Positions 26,665 to 37,269 of a DNA stretch of 64,000 bases are shown here, one piece after another. The notes below the pieces were generated by a model. It saw only the letters and a program-made list of their open reading frames with translations. It did no database searches and was not told the DNA's origin. The stretch is from Dipteris shenzhenensis (lineage: Eukaryota; Polypodiophyta; Polypodiopsida; Gleicheniales), in NCBI GenBank assembly GCA_047967505.1, contig CM106541.1; one strand, given 5' to 3'. Both the position numbers and the translations under genes were made by a program. How positions within the stretch are numbered: position 1 is the stretch's first letter; every line of letters starts with the position of its first letter.

Positions 26665-28380
26665 TCACGATTTCATTAGTATCAAAAAGCACATTACCAA
26701 AAACCTTAGAGCATCTCTACACCCATAGAGACCAAAGAATGGAGCTGCGCATGGTGTTCCAGATGTACAGAGCTCTGGTTGGTACCTCTCCCAATAGAAG
26801 AAACATGTAGTTAACCGTGAAAAACCAAATAGATTGTGCACATTGTCCCAAACCTCTCTCCAGAACCTGCAGCACTTAAGAAACAAGTGGGGGATGTCTT
26901 CCTGAGCTCTGTTACATTTTTGGCATAGTTCATATCCCTGTCCAATTGTTACTATCCGTTTGGCAATCCATACTCTTTTGTGCATAATGAGCCATAAGAG
27001 ACAAGCCTCCTTCTTTGGCAGATTTGTGTCCCACAATTTTTCGAATCTCTTTGTTCAAGTCCTTTCTGAATCTTTTCTAATCCATTTCTGATTCAGTTGA
27101 GCTATCTGCTCTTCTTGTCCTTCCACAAAGATATGGATGGGATGGAGTAATTCCTGCCTTGCCCATCTAAATTCTTTACTAGATGGAGGGGACCTTCCCC
27201 CTATCCACGAGATGACTTCTCTATCCCATAGTGCTTGCTCTCAGAGAGCAGCTCCAAGTCATATCTGTTTAGTTTAAATCTAATTCTTAATATATCATTC
27301 TCTATCCACTTCCTTTGATCTATGTCCCACATATCTCCCCAGACTCAAATCCCTTTTTTATGAGGTGCAAGGCATTCTTAACTTCCTCATCTCATGAAGA
27401 GGGGCATTTGTCCAGATGGTTGAGAACCAAATTGAGTCCTTGGACAAGAGTGTACCCGTTTTCCTAGAGAATCCTTTCCAAATTATGTAAGGTCTCAAAG
27501 ACTCCCAAGCTAACCACATACCTTTCCATAAGTCTGACCCCTTTGCTATGCAGACTTCTTTACCATAGAGGGTTGAACCTACCAGAAGGTGTTTCCAATG
27601 CTTGCACCTGTCAATCTTGGCCTTGCTAATATTTTTGAGGATTAATTAGGCCCAAATCTTTTTCGGATTCTACACCGCCTTGATGATCCACTGAGCCATG
27701 AATCTGGCCGTAGATTTCTCCACATCTACAATTCCTAGGCCTCCTGCTGCCTTTGGCATTGTGCATGTTTGCCATTTGACTTTAGGAATCTTGTGATTGA
27801 CAACGTCTCCTCCCCAAAGAAAGGATCTAAATAAGCTATTAATTTGTCTAAGGAATTTCTTAGTTGGGTATCGGCATGAAATGAAATAGATAATGGAGGG
27901 GTAGATGTAGTGGTTGAGGACAAAATTTGTTCTTGCTAGTGTTGGTTGTGTAGCCCTTGCCATTTGTTCACCTTGCATTTGACCCTCTCTAGGACCTAGT
28001 CCCATCTATCTTGCATAGGGATTCCCAGTAGTATGAAAACCTCTCTTTTTCTGATCTCTTTACAACCCTTATTATAAAGGAAAAGGGGGGGAGGGCTCAA
28101 GGTGCCATATATCCCCATCTTATCATGATTAACTTTAGAGCCCGAGGCCATACAAAAAGAATTTAAATTCTGATATGTCAACTAGCTCTGCAATTTCTTT
28201 GAGGTGAGTCCATGTATTCAGTTCATGGCCTCTTATCTCACAGTGCCAATCCCTTCCCATTTGTCCATTCTACTCTCGACCATATTAAAGCCTCCAAGTA
28301 GAAGCACGTTGTCTGCCAAGCGAACGGTTTCCCACAGAAGAGCTCTGGTCTCTAGCATACACCGAGAAGTTCTCGGGATT
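26665..28380 (-). pseudogene. LINE-D ORF2 remnant: endonuclease C-half, RT end, zf-RVT
   Basis: From the right: ALLWETVRLADNVLLLGGFN followed by MVES (about 28240-28310), the LINE endonuclease GGDFNxV motif with its Asp missing. Next comes NLNSFCMASGSKVNHDKMG (about 28120-28170), the RT segment after the catalytic site. Then NHYIYPSIIYFISC and FRSFLWGG...PKAAGGLGI (27670-27920), and the zf-RVT finger (LCQKCNRAQEDIPHLFLKC, near 26900). The whole RT palm with its YxDD is missing between about 28200 and 28181. Frames are broken. The family differs from LINE-A/B/C. Confidence 0.8.
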
Positions 28381-28390
28381 AATAAGTGAT

Positions 28391-29784
28391 ATGGTGTCCT
28401 CTAGGAATGGCGGTAGGGATAGGGTGCCCCATAGCAATGGCAGCGAGGACAAGGCCTCCCCCAATGATGGCAGTAGAGATAGGGTGGGAGATCACCCTGC
28501 TAAAGTAAGCCCCCTCTTTTCTTGTGAACTTGAGTTGCCAACCTTGAATCATGAAGACAATAGTTGGATAGACTTCATCATGCAAGATCTTGAATGAACC
28601 AAAGAAAATGAAAAAGATGGTACGACAAAGGGATTCACATTCCAAGTGGAGGATAGTGACATGCTAAACACTGGCGGAACTGTAGCCAGCAGAGAACTTC
28701 TAAGCGCTTTCAAAACTGCCCCTGATAGCTTCCCATCATTCTCAGGAAAAAAATGATAGAAAACTCTAAAGGAGTCACCTTTTCAGTGTAAAAACAAACA
28801 CACCAGTCCAGTGGAGCTCCATGACAAGATCTGATGTAGCAGCCCCAAGTAGGGGCATCCATGTAGGACGTGTCGAGAGGCTCCTACGTTGGAGCTATTC
28901 AAGGTGGAGGAAGGAGCCTCTTCAAAGTGCCACATGCCCCAAAGTAAACTTGTGGGAACAGCTCACCCCGAGGGCCAAACAAATCTTCGGCGACACCTCC
29001 AGCACCGGACCAACTGAGAAGCTCATTAGCACAGATGGAAGCACTCTCAAAGGTAAGCTACCTACCGCGAAGGTCCAAAATGGAATACTTAATGAAACAA
29101 CCAAATGGCTGTGTTCCTGTGTAGTTGTTGGATACATTCACAGCCCTCATCCTCCTATGGTGTTTCTAGAGGGATGGGTTAGGAATTTTTGGCCGCACAA
29201 AGGACTAAATGTCACAAGCATTCACTCCTTGAGGAACGAGTATATTGTCTTTCTCTTTGAGAAGGTAGAGATGGTGACAGAAGTAGTGCAGAAAGGCACG
29301 TGGATGATTAGGAACCAACCCCTCTTTGTCCCCAGTTGTGGAAACCCTCATTTAATCTAGACTTATCTCTACCTTCCAAAGCGCCCATTTGGATAGAGCT
29401 TTCAGACCTTCCCCTGTCTCTCTTCCCCTAGTTGGAAGTGCTTTGTCTCCCTCTTGGCCAGTTTTTAGATTAGAAATGGAAAGATTCATAGGTCCTAGAG
29501 TAAATTCACTAGCTTGTGTTCTTATGGATTTGTCTATAGATCCTCCCAATGCCATTCGATTGCTAGATGGCGTCGGGTCTAAACTAATACAAAAGGTGTT
29601 CCACAAGAATATCCCAAACTCATGTTTCCTCTGTGGATTGGGTGGACACTTTATAAAATATTGTCCTGCCTGCAGCAATCATGGTAAAGAGAAGCAAGCT
29701 GAGAATAGTAAGGGGCCAGAGGCATCGAAAAAGACAAGGGTAGAGGAACCAACTCCTTTGCCAGAGGAAGAGACACTAAACTAG
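28391..29784 (+). pseudogene. LINE-D ORF1 (DUF4283 and zinc knuckle), inverted
   Basis: Plus-strand pieces in three frames. 28821-29360 carries a DUF4283 domain (VVGYIHSPHPPMVFLEGWV, later EYIVFLFEK and GTWMIRNQPLFV). 29389-29784 carries RFIGPRVNS and a CCHC knuckle (CFLCGLGGHFIKYC) with a Lys/Glu-rich tail. This is the standard plant LINE ORF1 layout. It faces away from the ORF2 remnant in the same insertion, hence the inversion interpretation. Confidence 0.8.
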
Positions 29785-29905
29785 ATTAAAGAGAGTTGGG
29801 TAGAGATATAAAGAAAGGTAAACAAATATAGGAAGAGAGGACATTGGAGAGAACATGGAAGAGGATTTTGTCCTCAACACATAGGATTTTGAAGCTTCTT
29901 TCTTC

Positions 29906-30729
29906 AAATTTCTTTCTTCTTTCTTTAAAATTCTTAAATTCTTTCTTTACATTTTTAAAGGTTTAATCCCCCACCCCCTTTTTTTAAATTCTTTCTTTAA
30001 AAAAATTCATTCTTCTTTCTTTCTTTAAGTATTCTTTCTTTAAATATCTTAAAACTCTTTCTTTGAAAATTCTTAAAATTCTTTCTTTAGTTTCCTTTGA
30101 AATTATTTCTTAAATGTCATACTCCTTTTTACTTATAATTATTTCTTTTTCTCCTCTCAAAACATCCTCTCTCCCCTTACAATTACACTTCTAGTCCATT
30201 ATTGTTAATCATTGTTCCTCCTTTATGTATTTCCCTCCACATTAAATTTATTTGCATAAAATCACATTAACTTTCCTGCCCTTTTCCCCCCCTCTACTCT
30301 TTCCAAAATTTCATATAAATTTCCCTCTAACTCAACCCAAAATTGTCTTGCTTTTCTGTAGATCAATTCTCCTCTTCTTAATCTTTATACCTTTAAAAGT
30401 TTGTAGTTAAGCGGTAATTTTGATTGTGACCCTGATAACAAGGGAGGGGTGTTTATGACACCGGTCTTCCCAACTAAGCTCAAGCTGGTTCTCACCATGG
30501 TTTTCTTGTTGGGATGGTGGTAGGTATTGCGGACTCCCTTGTTCAAGAAAAATGATGCTTGCTATGACTTATCAAAGAAAAACTTGTTTGTACAGTCAAG
30601 CATTATACAAACCTTTTGCAATTTGTGCATTTCTTGATTTTTTTGTATTGCTTCATAGCAGTTTTCTCTTCTACATCCATTACCAAAATTGTTTTCATTT
30701 CACTATGAAATGGGGTTTTGTCGAGTCTT
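29906..30729. repeat. 2.2-kb repeat unit, copy B, second part
   Basis: Resumes copy A's order (TTCTTTACATTTTTAAAGGTTTAATCC and onward) after LINE-D. It ends AAATGGGGTTTT then GTCGAGTCTT before an alternating CA/GC tract. It therefore confirms that 25883-29905 is an insertion. Confidence 0.75.
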
Positions 30730-30766
30730 CACACACGCATGCATGCATGCACACGTGCACACGCGT

Positions 30767-30806
<40 letters not shown>
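30730..30806 (+). repeat. 77-bp alternating pyrimidine-purine tract
   Basis: Every step alternates C/T with A/G: CACACACG, GCATGCATGC, ACACGTGC, ACGCGTGC, then pure CA. Such tracts favour Z-DNA. It closes repeat unit B just as (CA)n closes unit A. Confidence 0.9.
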
Positions 30807-30811
<5 letters not shown>

Positions 30812-31658
30812 AGTTCTATCTTTCTTCTTTTGAAATAATATTGGAGGTCTCGATAGAGACATGTTTAGTCTAACAAATCCTTTCTTTGAAAATCATTCAA
30901 CTAGAGTTTCAATTTTGTACTTCTAATTATGTATATCTATATGGTGCCCCAACATGAGGTATAACCCCTCGTATAAGTTCTAGTGCATAATCAAGACTAA
31001 GAGGTGATCCAATAACTCAATAAATGTTTCTTTATGTATTTAGGTTTCTATTCTTCATTAGGAGGGATGTCCTATAAATATAATAACAAAACAAGATGTT
31101 GTTTCCTTAGGAGCTTTCTTTAGCTGCATAGCTCAGGTTTCTTGTACGTCACATGCAAAGTTGTCCTTGCAAATACTATTTTTATTTTCTTCTTTATCTC
31201 TAACTCTTGTAACTCAATTATAACAAAACTAAGCATGGCTCAAATTTTAGTAAGACTATCCACCCAATATTATATCATGCTTATGAAAATCCAAGACTTG
31301 AAATTTATCTTTACTACACACTTCTAATATCCAAAAACCAAGCTTCTTTACCACCACGTGGTATAGTTCCTTCTTTGACTAGTGTATCTACATAGAATAA
31401 CTATCTATAGAAGATTATGTTCTTCTCTGTGTCCTTCTATAGTCCTCTTAGGTGGACTATAGGGTTCGTTAGATGTTGAACTTGTGTCTAGGTTGAAATA
31501 GGCATCATGAATTGAAAGAATTGTCAGTGGTCAATTGTCCCTCATTCTAATTTGGAACTACTTAATTCTCCCAACCATGAAGGTGTGAGATGGTCTCTGT
31601 GTTGGCAATCCAATATGAAACTTTATGGACAAAGTATGAAAGGGTAGCTTTGTGAGCT
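30807..31658. other. Unassigned 0.85 kb before the gypsy gag
   Basis: AT-rich sequence of normal complexity. It may include the leader of the gypsy element that follows, but I see no LTR ends or primer-binding site. Confidence 0.35.
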
Positions 31659-33077
31659 GTGGCATTTGCATCATCGGCCATTCAAAGTCTTGTAGGGATG
31701 GAGCAGTTAAAGATGAGCAAATTTATTATGGCTTTGGAGCCTCGTCTTCGCTCGAAAGTAATGAGTAAAGATCCAACAACATACATGGAGGCACTTTGCA
31801 TTGCGACTAAGAAAGAAGCTTCTTTAAAGATCGAATCCTCTTTTGTGTCTTCAATAGCTTCAACTTCTAAGGTGGAGGTAATGGGCACTCCTCAGGTACC
31901 AAAGTCCTGTGAGTTAGATCATAATATCTCCCAATTGATGGTAGAGTTTGTTGATTTGATATTGCATTTGGTCAGTGCACGACAACCTAAAGCACTAAAG
32001 AGGGAGGATAGGCCTCGAGATAAGAGTGGGATCACTTGCTATGAATGTAATGAAAAAGGTCACTATTGCCTTGAGTGTCCTAGAGTGAGAAAGAAAGAAG
32101 AAAAACAAGTATCCTTGTTAGAAGCTTCTTTAGGGGATGAGGAAAGAGAGGTAACGATGGTGGCTAAATAGGGGCGTGGTAAAGCAAAAGAAGAAGAAAA
32201 AAGCAAGGAGGAAGTAGATGAGGAACATCAAGAAGAGGAATGTCGTAGTAAGAAAAAGAAGGCATCTAGAAGGAGAATTAGCTAGTCAAACTTTCCTTTT
32301 AGACAAGGCATTGGAAGCTATGACTTGTTGTCCGACCTTAAAGAAAAGGAAGCTCATATCACCTTTCGTCAATTACTTGCTTTGTCTCCAAAACTATGGA
32401 AAGAATGGGGAAAGCTATCAAGCACACGATTTTCAAAGAAGAAAAAGAAGAAAAGCGCCATTCCTATTGTTCCAAATGTAGATATAGAGGTTTGTGATAA
32501 TGTACCTATGGTTGATGTGATCATCAATGGTCAAGTGATTTCTAATGTTTATATTGATGGAGGTGCATCGATTAATGTCATGAGTGAGAAAACCATGATA
32601 GATGGTGATTTAAAATACTCTAGTACTACCTCTCCTTATCGCATCAAATTTGCTGACAACACTAGGGTAAAGACCTTGGGAGTTGTGAAGAATCTAGAAG
32701 TGGATGTATGTGGAATTTTTGTGCCGACTACTTTTCAGGTGATCCCTACCAAGCTAGATGCACGTGCCTATCCATTGATTTTGGGAAGGCCTTGGCTATG
32801 CAAAGTGAAGGCTATCCAAAAGTGGGATATTGGAGAATTGATTTTGCAGGGAAATGATCAGAAGGTGCGCTACAACATCGAAAACCGCAAAAAGGAAGTT
32901 GTCAAGGAGGAGTCTTCAACATCAAAGAGTTCAAGCTCTAACTTAACTGATGAAGAAGAAGAGACAGGGTGTAGCTCCAAGGAGTCCAGCTCAGAGGGTG
33001 AGGTGGAAGCAGTGGCCTTTGGTCTTTGTCTTGGCGCTAATCGAGATGAGTCAGGAGAAAACAAGGTGGTGGTATGA
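31659..33077 (+). pseudogene. Ty3/gypsy Gag-protease, one frame with two stops
   Basis: 472 codons in a single frame, broken only by TAG at 32169-32171 and 32283-32285. The gag core ends with MSKFIMALEPRLRSKVMS, typical of retrotrans_gag. A CCHC knuckle (CYECNEKGHYCLEC) lies at about 32040-32080. A Lys/Glu-rich linker leads to an aspartic protease at about 32485-32810 with YIDGGASINVMS (catalytic Asp) and PLILGRPWL. An acidic Ser-rich tail follows. No RT, RNase H or integrase is found after 33077, so pol has been lost. The 5' part of gag is also missing or unrecognisable. Confidence 0.8.
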
Positions 33078-33915
33078 GGAGGTCCTGTAGAGACACTTCA
33101 TGTGGAGGATGTCGAGCACACTAAACGATGCCAATGCAATGAAGAGCTTCTTGGTGATTCTCTATCAGGTAGTGTGAGAAGCTCCTCCCTCATCGTGCAA
33201 GTTCTGGCTTAAAAGCTACAAGCTGGATTCTCCCCACTACCCAGTGAGCATAAGTTGAGCAAAAAGCGAAGGAAGTGAAGGGCACAGATGACGAAGAAAT
33301 GCCAGATTTCACGAAGAGGAAGAGAACCCATGAGGCTAAACCCCCTAAGGCCCTGTAGGCTGAAGAAAGGGGACCCAAGGAAAAACCGTCTGCTAGCCAT
33401 AGTCTCACTAAGAGACTCAAGCAAGTGGCACACCATGCAGGTGGAGGTAAGGAAAATCACTTTAATTTCCTCAAAGATGCGGATAAAGAATTTCATACTA
33501 GTAGCCACAGAGACCTTAGGCTATAAAACTTGCCCTCCCTTGCAACAGATGATGCGCATTAAGGTGGCATATAGAATGCGCATTCATCGGGGAGGCATGG
33601 GCATCGATCCCCATGGAGCAATGCTCCAACACGACCAAATATCAAGTCATTCATAGCTTGTCAAGCCAGGTCAAAGTCTATGTGTGTTTTGCAACAACAA
33701 AAATTCATGTCTTTGAGTTTCTTGACGTGCCAAGGCTTACAATTCTCAAAGCTCCTCTGTCCAATTGAATGAGATAAATTTTCAACCACATCAAACTATA
33801 GGCATATGATGTTGGAATCCATTAATTGTGTTGTTTGGTTAATGTCATGTTTGTATTTTGCGAGTGATCTTGTGTTCAAGGATGTAACCAGTAAGTTGTG
33901 GCTTTGCTTTGTTTT
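33078..33915. other. Unassigned 0.84 kb after gag-protease
   Basis: Where RT would be expected there is no recognisable pol motif. An open frame at 33288-33656 matches nothing I know. Probably a deleted or shuffled element interior. Confidence 0.35.
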
Positions 33916-35339
33916 TTAATTCAAATGCACCAATGTCGCCTTTTCATTCAACTTGTTTATTTCATTCTTCACATCATTATCCACTTGAAATTTATCATTT
34001 TGAAGTGGCTCTAGCAAGTACAAATTATTGATTTCCCTGATTGGCGACAAAGTTGTGTATGCCAAGCCATGTGCACTCACTCCTTTTGTGGAAAATGCAA
34101 GCCTCTCTAATGTTAGTCCTTGTGCTTGGTGTATTGTTCTTGTTGTTGTTGGTTGAATTGGAAATTGTTCTTGAATAAGGATGTTTGTTCTTGATGGCCC
34201 TATTGGCACCTCTTTTGAAATTCAAAATATGGGTGTCCATTCCAGTTTGATGCATTCGTTCTAATCATTGATGTTATTTCTTCGAGCTTGTGATCCCATC
34301 TCTTTAAAATGAAAAAGTATCCAAACTATGTCCTTTCCAGTGTACATTGATGCTCCCATGAAAATTTTATCCGTGCCATTTACCAAACTGTCTTGTTGGT
34401 TGATATTCCCTAAACATAGCTCTACTAGCATTCCTTCTTTTATTTCAATTCTAGAGTGTAGGCCACATGTGTTTTTCAGATCATCTAGTAGTTTAACCTT
34501 GTTGTATGTTGTTTGTGAGAAATGATCTATTGTTGTGAGCACGTGTTTCTATCCTATGCCAAGATGCATGACATTGTCATTGTGCTTTTTCATTTGAGAA
34601 TTTGTATATTCTAGGTGGGGTAAGGTGTGATCAAGTAGCACTAGATGACAATACATTCTATTTATGTATTGACTCGAGTGCATGCATTTCCTAAAGGCAT
34701 TGAGGGCATTGATGAACGTGTTGTTGTTTTGATGCATGGTGGATTTCAGCTCATAGCATTTTGCCACAAGACACTCTAGGTCATTATCATCAATTTTGAA
34801 AACTCAAGTCTTTCATTGGTTTTGCTTGGTAGAAGTCCCCACATGTGATGACATTCACATCACCAAAGAAAAGCTTAGGGTTTTTTTTCAAGGTGTGCAT
34901 CCTTCATTCCTCAATGTTCTTTTTCCCACCAAGGAGATCTCATAAAAAACTAGTTGTATTTCTGAATATAGAGTGGTTAGTGTGCCTAGCTTTCTTTTGG
35001 GAATGGCCTAAGATTCTTTGTGTGTGTGGGTGAGTGTAATGTCGAGTGGATTATGCTACCATTAATATTCCATGATGCTTTAACAGTGTAAGCTAACATC
35101 AAAACTCTAGGTAAAATTTGGTCCACATTTGGCTGAATATGATTGTAATAACGTAGCAAACCTTGAACTATTAGGAGCCACAGATATATTTTCCCTATTT
35201 TGGCCCCTCCTATTAGGAACAAATGTATTTTCTCTTTCGGATATAGACATTTTTGGAGCATGATGCCATCAAACAATTCACGTTGTTCTTTTTTCAATGA
35301 TCGAAGTTTCCCAAAGTATTTGTTGTTTTCCATGAGCAC
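33916..35339 (-). pseudogene. Pif1-like (Helitron-type) DNA helicase relic
   Basis: Four minus-strand fragments follow helicase order. 35339-34986: LKKEQRELFDGIMLQ, IHLFLIGGAKIGKIYL (degenerate Walker A, normally GGAGTGKT), QGLLRYYN, AYTVKASWNINGSIIHSTLH. 34767-34549: ALNAFRKCMHSSQ. 34542-34261: GLHSRIEIKEGMLVEL then NINQQDSLVNGTDKIF. 34209-33916: PIQPTTTRTIHQAQGLTLERLAF (the TxHxSQGxT motif) and YLLEPLQNDKF. The Walker A residues are lost and frames are broken. This domain occurs in Helitrons and in Pif1 genes; no Rep domain or Helitron end (TC...CTAGT hairpin) was found, so the element type is inferred. Confidence 0.75.
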
Positions 35340-35678
35340 TTGTTTTTTTACATGAATAAAAAATTGGTTGTTCCTTGTAGGTTTTGATAGTTAAGGCATA
35401 TTTAATCTAATGTCGTATGAATTGCCATTCTGCAAGTCATCATCCCATGCTAGATTATGAGGCCCTTTTGAGACCCCAGTTCTCCCCTAATGATTTCCTT
35501 TCTTTGGTGTGACAACTACACGAGATATCCATTCTAAATCATCAACAGGAAAGATGAATTCCACCTTAAGTAGTTGTGTTATGTGCCTCAGCTTGGATCA
35601 CTCCCAATCACCTTAAGCATTGCACAACTGGCTTGCTTTCTGGCTTCAACTCAATCTTGGCTCTCCAAGCCCCTTGCA

Positions 35679-36350
35679 CTAACCATCTGAAGAGCTCAAA
35701 CTATTTTCACTTTCCAAAACTAATGTAGAAGGTGTATTGGAAGTGCTAGCTTCCGACACATCTATTTCTTGCTCTTCCATTTCATTCTCTACTTCCACAT
35801 CTTGAAATACATGTTGGTTTCTAGGTGCAACTTGAATCACAAACCACCACTGGTTGTCCACTTGATTGGGTTAAAAGACCATCTAAAACAAAAATCCATG
35901 ATATGTTCATACAATCTTTGATGAAGTTGAGAAGAAAATGATATCCATACAAGAAATGCTTACTTGCTTGCAATGCGCGAGTATCATAAATGTGTCAATA
36001 AGGTCATCCCATATTTTTGTTGAGTCAATGGCAAAAAATCCACTTAGATCCTTCCTAACCACAGCCTGAGCACTTCTACAAACAACTTTGAACCATTTCA
36101 CATCAAATATAAATACTTGGAATTTCCTAAAGTTCACTTGCAAAATATCTTGTATGGTTCAACATAATCCATTTTGCTTGTGATGACCTTGCACTAGCTC
36201 TACTCTCTTGTGAAAATTTGGACATGACTCCTCGATCAGATGTGTTGCACCTTACATCAATTTTCTCTACTCGGTAATGATTACCATATGCCCACATTGC
36301 ATTGAACGAATGGTACTACAAAGGTAATGAATTCTCATTACCTTATATAA
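35679..36350 (-). pseudogene. CACTA (En/Spm) transposon relic, DUF4216 region
   Basis: The minus strand reads YRVEKIDVRCNTSDRGVMS (about 36270), FIFDVKWFKVV (about 36110), VVRKDLSGFFAI, then WWFVIQVAPRNQHVF (about 35830) and an acidic Ser-rich tail. This is the DUF4216 layout found C-terminal to TNP2 transposases in plant CACTA elements. Stops interrupt it. It lies 0.34 kb upstream of the helicase relic on the same strand; whether they belong to one element is unclear. Confidence 0.65.
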
Positions 36351-36766
36351 AAAGGATATAGATGAATGTAAATAAAAGCTAAATGATTACATACCTTTAG
36401 ATCGTAAGCTCGTACAAATTCCTCCTCCCTGTCTGTCACAATATCTTGTCTTTCAATTGTGGAGAAGTGGAGAAATGGCTCAAACAATATGAAGGAGAAA
36501 GAGCTAAAAGAGAGCATGATATAAAAGCTTGGTGAAGGGCCGATAGAGGTAAGAAGTATCCCCTAGAGTTATCAGACATGCCAAAACTAAATGCACCATT
36601 GATTGGTTGGAATGCTTAGTGGGCTAATGCAAGGGGCTTGGAGGGTCCCATAGAGGCCTCACCAGCCCAACCTAGGTGGGTTAAGCCCACATTTGAGCCC
36701 ACCTCTCCCCCCATCAATGAGGGGAGGGGGCCACTTTTTGAAATTTGAACTTCAAAATTTGAATCT

Positions 36767-36960
36767 CCCTCCCTCCCTCTCTCTCTCTCTCTCTCCCTCC
36801 CCCTCTCCCTCCCTCCCTCCCTCCCTCCCTCCCTCCCTCCCTCCCTCCTCCTCCTCCCTCTCCCTCTCCCTCTCCCTCCCTCCCCCTCCCTCCTCCTCTC
36901 CCCTCCTCTGTCTTGCTCCTCCTCCTCCCTCCTCCCTCTCCCCTCCTCCTCCTCCTTTTG
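36767..36960 (+). repeat. (CCCT)n/(CT)n/(CCT)n low-complexity block
   Basis: Includes about thirteen CCCT/CTCC units in a row, flanked by CT and CCT runs; a looser CCT-rich zone extends to about 37220. The Ser/Pro/Leu-rich frame on plus and the Arg/Glu/Gly-rich frame on minus are artefacts of it. Confidence 0.9.
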
Positions 36961-37269
36961 GCTCCTCCTCCCTCCTTCCTCTCCCCTCCTTCTCTAGCTG
37001 CCCAGGATCCCTCTCCTCTGCTCCTCCCTCTTGTAGAATCTCTCCTCTCCTCCTCCCTCCTGTAGCATTTCTCCCTCCTCCTCCCTTCTACAGCAGCTCC
37101 TTTCCTCCCTTCTACACCTGTCACCCTACTCTTCTCCTCCTCTTCCTCTTGCCCTCATCTGCTTCTCCTCCTCCCTCTTCCTTGCTACTCTCTCCCTCTC
37201 ATTGCTCCATCTTTGCTAGCTCTCCTCTACATTTCAGCCTGCATCACTGATACCTCTCTTTGAGTACTC

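Larger units (their letters stand above)
25883..29905 (-). mobile_element. LINE-D: L1-like LINE with its 5' part inverted (twin-priming layout)
   Basis: The insertion splits repeat unit B. Its 3' part (25883 to about 28380) reads on the minus strand: partial endonuclease, RT end, zf-RVT. Its 5' part (about 28380-29905) reads on the plus strand: ORF1. A 13-bp candidate target duplication AAATTTCTTTCTT lies at 25870-25882 and 29906-29918. The order and orientation match what twin priming during target-primed reverse transcription produces: the ORF1 end lies outermost and its start at the inversion point. A clear poly(A) is not seen, and the RT palm is deleted. Confidence 0.75.

Noticed and set aside
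25963-29894. 12-bp inverted match CTTCAAAATCCT / AGGATTTTGAAG near both ends of LINE-D as terminal inverted repeats
   Set aside because: The left copy lies 80 bp inside the insertion edge, and the content is LINE ORF1 and ORF2, so TIR-transposon ends are unlikely; probably coincidence.
36693-37250. 185-codon Ser/Pro/Leu-rich ORF and its Arg/Glu/Gly-rich antisense partner
   Set aside because: Low-complexity translation of CCCT/CCT repeats, open in more than one frame.
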